Shown here one piece after another: positions 25,277 to 36,669 of a stretch of DNA of 64,000 nt (position 1 is the stretch's first letter; the number at the start of each line of letters is the position of its first letter). The translations under genes were made by a program, and so were the position numbers. Origin of the DNA: Gonatopus flavifemur (lineage: Eukaryota; Arthropoda; Insecta; Hymenoptera; Dryinidae); NCBI GenBank assembly GCA_018340375.1, contig JAFFJZ010000003.1, forward strand, positions 16,182,001 to 16,246,000, in the 5' to 3' direction. A model generated the notes under the pieces. The model saw only the letters and a list, made by a program, of their open reading frames with translations, was not told the DNA's origin and did not search any database.

Positions 25277-28244
25277 TTTGAAAACTGATTGAAATTCAGC
25301 TTTTTCTGAATTGAAATTCTACATTCAGGCAGGAATATTAATTTGTATATATTTTATTACAAACTATCGAATAGATTTCAACGCAGACCGAAAGCTATCT
25401 CACAATTAGGAATGAAAATTCGAGTTCAATCGCATTTCAAACTTCACAGTTCGTGTGAATTTGTTGTTAGGACTTTTTTCGATTTCATTATAGATACGTG
25501 TTTATTCTCTCAAGCATACGAATAAGAATGGTATAAAAACATTCAGGTATCGTTAGTTCAAGATGTGTTCGAGGTACAATGCATGAATGATTTGTATAAT
25601 AGCAGTATTCTCTCAAAAGGAGCTTAGTCCTTCCTATTTCAGAGATCTGTCTGTAGAAATGGAATATGTCAACCGTCAGTGCAGGCTAACAAAAACAGTT
25701 GTGCCGTTCAAATATGCTTCGGTGCTTCTCTCTCCATTCAGATTTGAAGAGCGACCGGCATCAATACGACATAAATATACAAAGCATTGAGATTCTTTGT
25801 GTAAGCGCACACGTTTAAATACTCGAGCATATGTATTTGATTTGTCGCGATTCATACTTCATTGTGGCGATTGAGATTGATGATAGAAGAGTCGATGATT
25901 CGAACAAACAGGTGCAGTATTATCGTAGAATCGAGGAGCATCTTCTTTCCCCTGTTTCTTATCTTTATTCAGATTTTTTGGTATCCTCGTGGAGAATTTG
26001 TTGAGATATTTCATAAAATGTGAACTGAAGACATGCGTTGAACCGTGAGAGCAACAAATACTCAAACAATACTTTCATAAAAAGTTGTCTCAATAAACCA
26101 CTCTATATGCAACGCATTCATATCTGCATTTTTTTCTCATCATCCAGCTTTTTGTTGTGAAATCTTGCGAGGTAGGAGAATGATTTTCAATGGGGAAAGA
26201 GTAGGAGAGAGTGAAGGATCGCATGCAAAAAAAAAGAACAATATTTTCACTCTCAGGAAATGTATTCGTACCCTCTTTTCGATTAAAGGTATTATTAGTA
26301 ATATTCATGATCTCCCTCCTAGTATTTTCACTGTATGTTTTTTGTCTTCCATTTTACCTACTCGAACATGCTAACTCTCCCCTAATGGAAGAGTTGAAAT
26401 GCTCATGGCTCTTTATTGACGCGACACTGTATTGTCCTTGATCAGCCATGGTGTACGATTTTTTTCCCTGTGAAACTAAAAGACCGGAGACTACCTTTTC
26501 CGGTCGGTGGATGTCTTTTTTAAGTTTTTTCTTCACGGTCATTTCACTCTGTCATCTTTAATATCCCTGTTCATTAAACCACACAATACAGTATTATGCT
26601 CTTGTATCTTTTGTGTTCAATTTTGTTCCGATTATCGATTTCAAATCGATGAGTTCCTGTAATGAAGTGTCATGATTTTGTTTGGATATTTGATTATTGT
26701 CTCACCCTGTGCGTTGACTCGAAGGCAGTAGTTTTCAATCAAAGTGATGAAGCAGGGATCATTGAAAACTTATTCAAATCGTGGGTTTATCCAAATGGAT
26801 ATCGGATAAATGTTTTCGATCGAATCATGTTAAGCGTTCTTGTAAAGCTTCGTTTTTGCTATACATGAAGCACATTCGTAAAGAACTTGAACTGAGATTC
26901 AAAAAGTGAACATTCTGAAGTAATGGCTTTATTCAACCACGAAATTATATACAAAACGATGTATAAGTACATTCTACATCATTAGTTACCATAATGTACT
27001 ACTTTATTCACGTTAGTTTAGTTGTCCAATTGGAGCTCTTCTCTTGAACAAATGCGATATATTGAAGTGACTAAAGAGAGATACGGCAAAAGAAACATTC
27101 TCCTGATGTTGTTATGACTTTCGAGGTAAGGATAAGAATTAAAGAGAAACTGCCAGTTATATTTTACCCATATAATGTAGTCTAAAAGAGTCACGATAGA
27201 TGCTTCTCTCATCCATTCGATCTATTTATAAAATGGGCACATAGTTATTTGGTTCGGAATAGTTGAGGGTGAATGAAAGATACAAAGAAGAATGAGAAGA
27301 AAAAGGGAAGGCAGAGATAGATTTTTGGAGAATTTCGAATCATCTATAAAGTTGGCCTCCAATGTGGTTGCTCCGGTTGTAGTAAAAAATCGTGACTTCT
27401 CGCGGTAGAACGACATATAGCCAAGAGATAATACATCTTCTTGCAGCCCTCTTCTCTTTACCCTGCTACGGCAGTGTTTTACATTATACGGAACGTTAAC
27501 GTTGCGGAACGAAACGAAATGTGGAGTCAAAATATGGTTTCGAATGTATTATAGGGGTCGAGGAAATCTATTTTTCATCAATGATACTCTGTTTCACGAA
27601 TGAACTGTAATTCATCTAGGTGATACGGATCAACTTGGGTGAAAATGAGATTTTTTTCATCCCTCGGCTTTCTCTGACATGGTTTTAATAAGTCCTTTCA
27701 TTTTAGAATTTAATTCTCTGCTCATTTGATTTGATTTCAAATGGAATGAAGAATATTAATATACCTTGATTGAGGAGGTTTTAGGGATTTATTTATTTTT
27801 TCAATGTCAAGTATGTGACTAATGAATGATCGGGTTTCGTGTTTTGATAAGTTCTAAAATAAATCTGTCATTCAAAATGTATACATATAGTACAGTTCAT
27901 TTCCCAGACAGCGCTACGTGCGACTGTAAAGTAGAGAAGGAGGTTTTCTGAACGGTCAAAAAACGCCCCACGGATACATTTTGCTGGTAGAGTCAATTAG
28001 TAGGCTTCTTCATGTTGTTTACAATAACAAAACCACGCATTCCACGAACACTATAAGAACGTTTTCATCTTATGACAAGAGGGAGGAAAGAAGGGTTTGA
28101 TGAGAGAGTCAAGTATGTTTTTTGTAATACATATTTTTACAGATGCAGTCTGTCTTTCATTTCTTTTTGTTACTTCGTATGTTACGATATTACCTTTCAA
28201 AAAATTATGGTGGAATTTTCACCCAAATTTAGTCGCAGCAAAAA
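25277..28244. other. Non-coding stretch, no supported gene
   Basis: Only chance-length open frames were seen. No repeat structure stands out. Confidence 0.5.
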
Positions 28245-28394
28245 TCCCTCACGTGGGGGAAATTCATTTCCCCATATTCCAGGGGAACTTTTCTTCATTT
28301 GGAGATAAGTTCCCTTAAAAAAGAGAGAATTCTTTTCCAAATGGAGGAGAATTCCTCCAAAATATATGGAAGATCAATTGCCCCCACGTGAGGC
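28245..28394. repeat. Fold-back MITE-like hairpin
   Basis: CCTCACGTGGGGG at 28247-28259 pairs with CCCCCACGTGAGG at 28381-28393. Inward, the CATTTGGA and CTCCAAATG-type segments also pair, giving arms of about 70 bases. It sits 18 bases before the next element. Confidence 0.6.
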
Positions 28395-28411
28395 TCAGAT
28401 AGCATTGGAAG

Positions 28412-28629
28412 CAGTGAGCAGTGATGCCAGATTCGAGACCGAGACCGCTTTTACCCTCTCCATCGACCGCTTCCCCTTTCTCCCACCATGCGGAATGAGT
28501 CGGGTGAGCGACAGAGAAAGAGTAACTATCACTCTCTCGCTCGCCCGACTTATTCCGCATGGTGGGAGAAAGGGGATGCGGTCAATGGGCTGAGTTAATA
28601 GGGTTTCGGTCTCGAATCTGGCATCACTG
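28412..28629. mobile_element. hAT-type MITE with perfect 8-base target duplication
   Basis: ATTGGAAG flanks the element on both sides (28404-28411 and 28630-28637). Both ends carry CAGTGATGCCAGATTCGAGA in inverted orientation, and the left end has an extra CAGTGAG before it. The two halves are nearly complementary throughout: the CCCCTTTCTCCCACCATGCG, CGACTTATTCCGCATGG and CTCTCGCTC segments pair with their opposite arms. An 8-base duplication with CAGTG termini is the signature of hAT elements. No transposase is present, so it depends on an autonomous relative elsewhere. Confidence 0.85.
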
Positions 28630-28826
28630 ATTGGAAGTCCTTTGGACTTTTTACACGCAAAAAAATGACAACGTAAAAATCACATGAAAAGTGAGGTTAT
28701 GATTACGATGTGGATTTCACGTAGAATTTACTCCAGAGTCCTGTTGGATTTACATTGTTATCATGGTTACCATGGCAACACGCCTGCCGTTTACTTCAGT
28801 AGCAATGTACACATAACATTGGTTCC

Positions 28827-29003
28827 CAGTGCCGGATTAATGGTTATCGAGGCTCCTGGGTACTTGAGCATATGAGGCCCCTTGTAAAGAAATGTTTTCA
28901 AGGTATTCTCTTTTTCTTCAACTTTGAAAAATTTGAGGCCCTCCCCAGGGGCTCGAGGCCTTTCGCCCAGGCCCATCTGGGCCCATATATTAATCCGGCA
29001 CTG
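28827..29003. mobile_element. hAT-type MITE with perfect 8-base target duplication (second family)
   Basis: TTGGTTCC is duplicated at 28819-28826 and 29004-29011. The 177-base element has identical 15-base inverted ends, CAGTGCCGGATTAAT. The interior is rich in GGCCC/GGGCC blocks. Identical target copies and ends suggest a fairly recent insertion. Ends of this type are widespread among animal hAT MITEs as I recall, but no database check was possible. Confidence 0.88.
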
Positions 29004-29011
29004 TTGGTTCC

Positions 29012-29550
29012 AATATGAATTTTACTCCAATTGCATTCATCACTTTAAAAAGAAAGTCTTAATCTGTTTGCATCTTAATTTCAGACAATGCTTTTTCCAT
29101 TGTGTCGGCGATTGTTTTTACGGCTTAATTTGTTTGCATCATAGATTCAGCCATGAAATGAGCTGAATTTAAGACTTTCCTTTTACAGTGATGTCAGCAG
29201 TTATGTCAAAATAACAACAACAAATGCAGAGCCCACACATGATTGTTTTCCATGTAGAACCATAATCTTAGTTCTGCGCGCTTCGTCTCCAGGGAGTAGG
29301 TTGAAATACGTTCAGAGAACGTTCATTTTTGATGCACCTGAATACGTTCCCAGTAAGTCTCTCTCATCTACCACGGGACGGTCTCGTTACGTTTCCCAAA
29401 CGTGCTTTCATGGAAACTAACCTTCACAAACACATGCGTAGTATCGTAGAACGTCATTGACATCCCCACATAACACAGAATGTTTCGAAGACATTTCCAG
29501 AATATCATATTTGAAATATGTAATATTCTGGCAAACATCTCAAGAACATT
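29012..29550. other. Non-coding spacer in MITE cluster
   Basis: No gene seen. The flanks of the CAGTGCCGG element appear to belong to an older, undefined repeat. Confidence 0.35.
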
Positions 29551-29551
29551 G

Positions 29552-29611
29552 TCAGAATGTCTCCAGAATGTCTTATCTCACTATCTTTGTGACATTCTGG
29601 AGACATTCTGC
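29552..29611. repeat. Short near-perfect hairpin
   Basis: CAGAATGTCTCCAGAATGTC (29553-29572) pairs with GACATTCTGGAGACATTCTG (29591-29610) around an 18-base loop. The surrounding 29470-29650 is rich in the same AGAATGTCT motif, which suggests a larger decayed element. Confidence 0.7.
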
Positions 29612-29660
29612 AATAACACTGAGATGATATCGCAGAATGTCTCAAAGAACAAAATAATTC

Positions 29661-29744
29661 TTCAAAGTGGTGGAAAAACCCCTCATTTTTGATGGAAAAA
29701 CAATTCCCCCACGAAGAGGGGACGAAATCCACCAACAGTGTGAA
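29661..29744. repeat. Fold-back repeat next to a poly-C tract
   Basis: CTTCAAAGTGGTGGAAAAACCCCTC pairs imperfectly with GAAGAGGGGACGAAATCCACC and the following AGTGTGAAG. Arms are about 30 bases. Confidence 0.5.
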
Positions 29745-29748
29745 GAAA

Positions 29749-29762
29749 CCCCCCCCCCCCCC
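29749..29762. repeat. C14 homopolymer
   Basis: An uninterrupted run of 14 C, rare in AT-rich DNA. It is also a likely place for an assembly length error. Confidence 0.9.
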
Positions 29763-29774
29763 ATATTTCACAGT

Positions 29775-29956
29775 GCAGCCAAGTAACTGGCACGGACACG
29801 GCCAGCCATTAAATTAGCTTTTGTAGCTAAATTTTAGCTGATACAGCAAACAAATTAGCTGTCAATACAAATTTTTTCGCTGTCATAACTGAAATTCAAC
29901 TGCAGGAGCTAATTTAATGACTTTACGTGTCCGTTCTAATCATTTGGCTGCTGCAG
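29775..29956. repeat. Fold-back MITE rich in TTAGCT/AGCTAA
   Basis: The outer ends GCAGCCAAG and CTTGGCTGC-like ATTTGGCTGC pair. CACGGACACG pairs with CGTGTCCG, and CCATTAAATTAGCT pairs with AGCTAATTTAATG. The interior repeats TTAGCT/AGCTAA motifs on both strands. Confidence 0.6.
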
Positions 29957-30096
29957 CCGAATTATTTGCCCGTGTGTAATAATGTGATTTTTAGTTTGTG
30001 AGAAGTTTTTCTTCTTTCATAGTGTCCTGCATGCATCATACGAGAAAGTTATCTTCAGACTATCAAACCATGTGAATTCTTACATTTCTGTTCACC

Positions 30097-30240
30097 CGGT
30101 AATAAATTTTTGGCTTCAATAGCTAAATTTCTTAACATCCAAAAGACAGCTAATTTCTTGACAACATTAGCTAAAATTCAACTGTTGAAGCTAAAAAAAT
30201 GGCTGTCCATCTTCTAGCTAATTCCTTTTTTCCCGTGCAA
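30097..30240. repeat. Related AGCTAA-rich element
   Basis: Contains at least five AGCTAA/TTAGCT motifs and an AAAATTCAACTG segment resembling the GAAATTCAACTGC of the preceding element. CCGGTAATAA and TTCCCGTGC-like sequences mark possible ends. It is probably a diverged member of the same family. Confidence 0.45.
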
Positions 30241-33127
30241 ATTAATCCTTTTTCACAGCAACGTTTTTTTTTTCATCATCCATGATAATATGTATAGAGA
30301 TTTGATGGAATACAAATGAAATCCTCAGTTTGATTCCAAAACAACAAACAACCATCTCAACACGTCGTAGAATACAATACAATCCATGAATTAATATTCC
30401 CTATTTCCCGATATTACCAAATTCTCTCGAACAACTTGAATAAAAGGGAACAAAATTAGATTAGGAGCAATTGCTGTGGTATTACATAGAATACGAACGA
30501 AACACTAACGAGTTAGAATCCCGAAATATCATAAATATGAAAATCGTTTGTGAAGTTAATTTGGAACGGTATCGTTTGCATTTCTCATGAAACGACCTTC
30601 AGCACTAACGATTCTCTTTAGAGCAATGAAGACCACCTGCGATGCATTATTTCCGTCAACTTTCTAATTATAGATCTTCAATTAGCGAGAACAAATTTTG
30701 ATCCAAGTGTGAAGCATGAGAAATTAAATAGAGAAATACAGTGTGATCATAAATAATCCATACGATAAAGTTTCGTGTATAGTTACTGTCTCGTTCAAGT
30801 TATAAGCTAAATAATTCTAAGGAAGTTGAATGAAATTAACAACAGAATTGTGTTGCCAGATAAATAATATGGATGGAGAGTATTAAACGCGAAAAAAGAA
30901 CAGACTATACAGGAGATCGAGAGAACACCGTCATCGGAGCAAAAATTCTCATCAACATAATCGATGATGGATTCACTGAGCTGCAGTATCGAAACCGAAT
31001 CACATTTCTCCCTCTCTCTCTCTATAATACTCATTCTTCCCAAGTATAGAAAATTTTTAGATGCTTTTTATTCGAAGGTAGTGCGTGTGTATTGACATAC
31101 ATACCTACAACGGGAAGAACGACGAGACGCGCAACGACCACCCTTCGAAATCTGTTCCGCCCCATGATCGCATTGCTGGACGTGAAATATAAGGCAATTT
31201 CATGAACCATTAAGAATGGAACTTCATAAGTCGGCAGCACGTGTTTTCGGTGTTAACCCGTGTAAGAGAAGGCGAAATGAGATTTTTCGAAGGGTGAACT
31301 CCTACTTTCGCTTGCCTCCGGTACTATCCAACGCTCGCCACTTGTCATCGCACTCGCTCTTGACGTCAGTCACTGACGGTCCATCTCACCGAGGTTTCGT
31401 TTTAAAAAGAAAAACAACACCCGAGTGACACCTCCGTCGCAATTGGAATAACATTTCATGGATATCGATGTATTATGAATCTCTCATTTGGATGAAAATA
31501 TAATAAATTTGTATCATTTCGAAGCGCGATTGTTTTATCAAACTGATTGATTTCTCATGAACCGATAATTGCCATGTAATTTTTATATGACTTTTAGATT
31601 GTATAATAGATGGAAATATTGTATATTCATTATTTCTCCGCTACTAAATTCTATGAGAGCTATTTCATTACATGATATCGCGTTTCATATTCTTGCAGCA
31701 ACAGAAATTCTAAGCCCTGAGGTTCTCAGTTGTAATGATCAGTTTGTGTTAACATCTCGTAATTGCTGTAACCTTATATGATACGTAATTCTTCGTTTCG
31801 ACAATTACATAATCACAATGTTTTCGTGTTTTTAAGGAACTCTTGATTACCGAATAGTGCGTGAAAAATGTGATCGCTTGCATTATTTGAATAATCATTC
31901 AAAAGTATGATCATCATTTCTCGTCGTAAAAACTTGAACAAAGTTAATTTTGTTTTTTCCTTTCCCCTGCATTCATTACACAGACCGAAGCTTTTTACGG
32001 TGGTAGTTGAGAACGAAGGAGTTCTCATTGAAGAAATTACAATAACATTTCATAAGAATTTACAGAACTTTCTCATGGGAGTTCATTCTCCGCACGGAGA
32101 AATTATTAATTGGACTTGAAAATTACACATTCAACTCGATCCAAGTTAATATTAACTCATTGTAAGAGAATTCCGAATAATTGCAGATTTTTCGAGAGTA
32201 GGAGCATTAGATCATGGAACTTCCGAGGACGTACATCAAAATTCGAACACGGAATGAAGATTCATAGAATATACTGTGGAGATTGTAACTACTTGGGTGT
32301 TATATGCTCTGATATAAGCGTTATACTCGAGTAACACACGGATAATTCAAATATCTTATCGATATGTCCATAGAACGATGTATGTTCCATAATTTATCCT
32401 CGTACCGCTCGGGGAGATTTACGTTAATAACATGCTCGTTTCTATGTAATCAATCCGCATGCCATCCTTCAGATAAGTGAGTTAAGGAACAAACTTAGGA
32501 ATGATGTTTAACATTCTCGTAAACCTTTATAGCGTTGTTTTGTAGAGTTTATACAACTCGTTTTTCTATGGTATCAGTTTTCTCGGGTGGAAATGAATGT
32601 TCCTGTACCTGTTATTTTTCTTCGCGGAAGGTTTTGTCAATTGAGAAGTAGATAGGAGTTCCAAAGTTCGTATATGAACGGCAAGATGGAATTGACGAGG
32701 GAACGAAACGATAGGAGAATTTTTACTGTTGTTACAACACATTTTTCATTGGAGATGAAAATTTCTATCACTCGGTATCAAGATCACGTACAACACCGTG
32801 AGTGTATCCATCTCAAATGAATGAAATTATGTTTTTCAAGTACTCAGCTGTACTAATTAATTCAACATACGTTACAGAGGGTTGTTCGAAACATCTCGTC
32901 TAAACAACACCGTACATCAAAAACCTACGTTATTAGAATATCGATAACCCCAAGATTTACAATTCTTGCTTAATAAGCATTGAGTACACTGTGGTCTCTC
33001 ATGTTCATACGGGGTGTTATTCTCAAATGACGTAGATTCCTTATTAACAGTGTGGTACAGGGAAAATATACACAGTCTGTAATCAAGATTTTGAAAGAAG
33101 CGGAGTTGACTAGTGAGACACGAGATG
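30241..33127. other. Non-coding stretch, locally GC-richer at 31.2-31.43 kb
   Basis: No supported gene. The stretch 31210-31430 is GC-richer than its surroundings and holds a perfect palindromic TGACGTCA (cAMP-response-element type) at 31361-31368. It could be a promoter or a 5' exon region, but no coding frame confirms it. Confidence 0.4.
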
Positions 33128-33250
33128 CCATCGTGGTCGAGTGGTCGACGCATTAGAGTACGAAGCGGCAGGGACGGCTTATTAGTAAAAAGCATGACAA
33201 ACGACTCGTGGTTTAGTCCAGGCTCAGCCGTGGACCAACCCCAGTAGAGC
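33128..33250 (+). repeat. Possible tRNA-derived SINE (pol III box A and B)
   Basis: TGGTCGAGTGG at 33134-33144 fits the RNA polymerase III box A consensus. GGTTTAGTCC at 33210-33219 is close to box B (GGTTCRANNCC, with T for C). The spacing of about 76 bases is longer than in most tRNAs, and no full cloverleaf is apparent, so a tRNA-derived SINE or decayed tRNA pseudogene fits better than a working tRNA. The - strand open frame across it is not called. Confidence 0.4.
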
Positions 33251-34493
33251 CGTAACCAGTATGCAACACGGCGCACGATGATATATAACGATTTTTAGTC
33301 ATGCCTTTATACAGAAATAAATCCCACGGTTAACGTGTAGCTCCCCAGATTCCCGTATACACGCGCACAGGGCTGATATGAAACCAAGTTCTCGCGCGGT
33401 CTCGTGAAGCGTGAAGTCATTATTATAAAGGAAAATTTTCGATTCCACATGAAATTACGAGAATTTTCTGATTTATCTGGTGTGATAGCGTGAATAGAGA
33501 ATCTACCAAGACCCAGATGAAATATATATGGAATAAAAGACAAGAAAGCAATACAGAAACATAATATTGGTGGAGATCAGCATCAGAGATTAGACTCTTC
33601 CACACCCGTCAAACCCATCTCATTACCAACCTGCTGATACTAATTTAAATTCAAATAAACCTCAACACTTAACACTATTTATTACATTGGTTGACGTGTG
33701 CTCATCAATAACTGGTGAAGAATGCATAAGAACGAACGGAATAAAGGGTGAAAAACTCTTTCCAATCACACGCGTGTTAATAATTCGTTGAGGGGAAAAG
33801 CCTTCATAAATCATGAAATTTAATTTGCTTCGTCGAAATGAAATTCTAACGTTCCGCATCGAGGGAGAAAATATTCTTGGATTAATTTCAATGCTGTATG
33901 CATTCGGAAAATGAAGTGAAACGAGTTTACGATCGTGATACGATGCGATGTACAAAAATATCACAAAATCAGGATGTTTTTATTAGAGACAAGAGTTTCA
34001 TCCCCATCCGTCCGATTCCTAAGAATGAAAGATGGAAAGAAAACATATAACAAGTTACAACGTGATTCTTTTACGTGACTCCGTTTTGGAACAACAATGG
34101 GGTTTTTTATTCACATTTCCTCCTCTGGTACTTTGACCACATGTTCACAACTGAAAGCACGTGGCAACCTGAAGATCCTTCATCACTGTTTCCTTTTGAA
34201 TGATCCTCCACATGTGCGCTCGTTCATTGAGAAGCTGGTGAAGAAGTTAACGGTTATTAGCACTTTCTTAAAGTGACACGGGGGTCATGATGTTCACGTT
34301 TAGGTGGAGTTTTGAATTACGACTCTGGGGATTTGTTAATGAATTACTACGCTGAACGTGAGGGTCTGACAATGAAATACTTTCAAATCGATAATCTTTG
34401 AGGTTCGAGCGTTACAAGTTGTCTCCTCTTAAAAATCTGTGGATTCACTGAAATTTCTAGTATATCTTGTTTGGTTGGTTTTTAACGAAAAAT

Positions 34494-36669
34494 CATCATC
34501 ATGAAGTGATCAGTCTTACGACTGGTTTGATGAAACCCTCCACCCCTGTCTATTATCCGCCAAACGTTTAATTTCTACATATCTACTACATCCCTTGTCT
34601 TGTACGATTTGCTTCATATAACTTGCTCTAGGTCTACCTTTACCAGTTTTACCATTAATTTTCCCTTCCAATATTGTTTTCAATAAACTCTCATGCCGTA
34701 ATGTGTGTCCTATAAGATTGCTTCTCCTTTTCACGATGTGTTTCAAAAGATTTCTTTCTTCATTTATCTGCTCGAGTACTTCTTCATTTTTGACTTTGTC
34801 TATCCATTTTATTCTGAGCATCCTCCTATAACACCACATTTCAAAAGCTTCAAGTCTTCGTTGATCAGTTTTCCCCATTGTCCAAGTTTCGCAACCTGTG
34901 ATGATTATAATGCTGTGCTCCAAACATAACTTTTCAAGAATTTCTTCCTTACTTCCAAGCTTATATTTTTTAAGCCTAATAACTGTTTCTTTTGGTGAAA
35001 ATCCTGTTTCCCTTGTGCTATTCTTGCTCTCATATCTCTTTCGCTTTTGCCGTTTTCTGTAATTATGCTTCCTAGATATTTGAATTCTTTCACCTGTTCA
35101 ATTGTCTCGGTATCTATTTTGATTTTCGTTCTTCTAGCTATTTTCGCTGCTGTACGCATCATGAATTTTGTTTTGTCTTTATTTATATTCATACAATAGT
35201 TTTCCAATAATATTGTTCTCATGGTGTTGAGAATATTTTCTAACTCAGTACTACTCGTGGCAAGTATAGCTATGTCATCCGCGAATCTCCACATACTTAT
35301 ATTTTCTCCCTGAATCTGTAATTTCGATTGAATTTCCTCCTTCACTTCGCTCATTGCTTCTTCTATATATAAATTGAAAATCAGTGGCGATAATGAGCAT
35401 CCTTGTCTCACCCCTCTTCTTATTTGTGCTTCCCCTTCCTGACCCTTTATGTCTATTATTGCACTCTGATTCTCATATAATTCGTATATTATTCTTCTAT
35501 CTTTATAATTTATTCCCACCTTCTTCAGGATCGCAAACATCTTCTCCCAGTCCACATTATCGAAAGCCTTTTGTATATCTACAAAACCTATGTACACAGA
35601 TTTCTTCAGCGCTATCCTTTTCTCTATTACTGCCCTAAGTGCTAAAATTGCTTCTCGCGTTCCCCTATTTTTTCTAAAACCAAATTGATCTTCTGCCAAT
35701 CTACTCTCTATTTTATTTTCCATCCTCCTGTATATAATTTTGGTCAGTATTTTCGAAGCATGTGAAGTTAAACTGATCGTTCTGTAGTTCTCGCATTTGT
35801 CTGCTCCTTGTTTTTTCGGGATAGCGACAATTTTATTTTTTTGGAAATCTTCCGGTACTTCTCCTTTTTCGTACATATCTCTAATCAATTCAAACAGGGC
35901 GTCGCGAGTTCCTTCACTGGAGGCTTTTATAAGGTCCGCACTTATGCCATCTATGCCTGGCGCTTTATTATTTTTCAATCCTTTCAAAGCCTTGTCGAAT
36001 TCTTATCTCAATATCGAATCTCCCAATTCTTCCTCATCTACATCCTCCTCCTTCTCTAAAAGTGCTATATCATCGTTTCCTCTATACAAGTCTTCCAAAT
36101 GATTGATCCACTGTTCTATTTTCTCTTCCGTTTTTATCAATTGTCGTCCTGAAGAGTTTCTAACCTTATTGCTTCTAGATTTCATTTGTCCGAAAAATCT
36201 TTCAATAATCCTATATGCCTCGTCTATTTTTCCCAAATGCAATCTTATTCCTATTTCCTGACATTTCTCTTCTAACCACTGTTCTTTTGCTTTCCTTGAT
36301 TCTCTTATTATTTTATTTCTCAATGATTTGTATCGTTGCCGGCCTTCTCGGCTATCATTATTCTTGTATTTTCTTCTTTCATTTATCAATTCTAAAATTT
36401 CTCCCGTTATCCATGGGTTTTTAGGTTCTACTCCATTATTCTTCAAAATCTTATCCGCACATCCTCTTATATTCCCCTTCATCTTTGTCCATCTCCTCTC
36501 TATTCCCAAGTCTTTCTCTTTTTGATCTCCCAATTTTTAATCCAACATTTTCTCGAATGCCTCGTGTGTTTGTTTTTGCTTGAGGTTCTTCAAATTCCAT
36601 CTTTTCTGCATTTTCCTTTTCTTCTTCAGAGATTTTGACGGAAAATAGGTCGAATATATATATATATAT
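34494..36669 (-). mobile_element. 5'-truncated RTE-like non-LTR retrotransposon
   Basis: Read on the - strand, the element holds a linker region, a reverse transcriptase and a C-terminal domain, then a short 3' end finishing in a GATGATGAT tail (34492-34502 on the + strand). The apurinic-type endonuclease expected at the N-terminus is absent, so the copy is 5'-truncated, the common fate of target-primed insertion. The C-terminal block (YGCETW-like, then RRLEAFEMWCYRRMLRI and GKGRPR) is as I recall typical of RTE-clade elements. GAAAAAT occurs at 34487-34493 and 36670-36676 and could be a target duplication, but 7 AT-rich bases may match by chance. A TA dinucleotide run (36656-36669) marks the 5' boundary region. 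Confidence 0.85.
34516..36645 (-). pseudogene. Reverse transcriptase of RTE-like element, inactivated
   Basis: This frame would encode the RNA-directed DNA polymerase that copies the element's RNA at a nicked target. Visible order: linker (EEKCQEIG region), NNKAPGIDG, VAIPKKQGADKCENYR, QFGFRKNRGTREA, FVDIQKAFD (first catalytic Asp, residue 137 counted from the Met at 35987), RQGCSLSPLIFN, FADD (residues 235-238, the catalytic Asp pair), KYLGS (304-307), then a C-terminal YRRMLRI and GRPR domain. Three lesions are seen. A one-base shift lies near 36536 in an A run. An in-frame TAA at 36003-36005 lies 16 bases before NNKAPG. A small indel near 34905-34920 shifts the C-terminal part. The catalytic residues persist, so decay is moderate. 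The plus-strand frames here (35384-36525) are shadows. Confidence 0.9.

Noticed and set aside
35384..36525. Plus-strand frames over the retrotransposon
   Set aside because: They are complements of the reverse transcriptase frame on the - strand.
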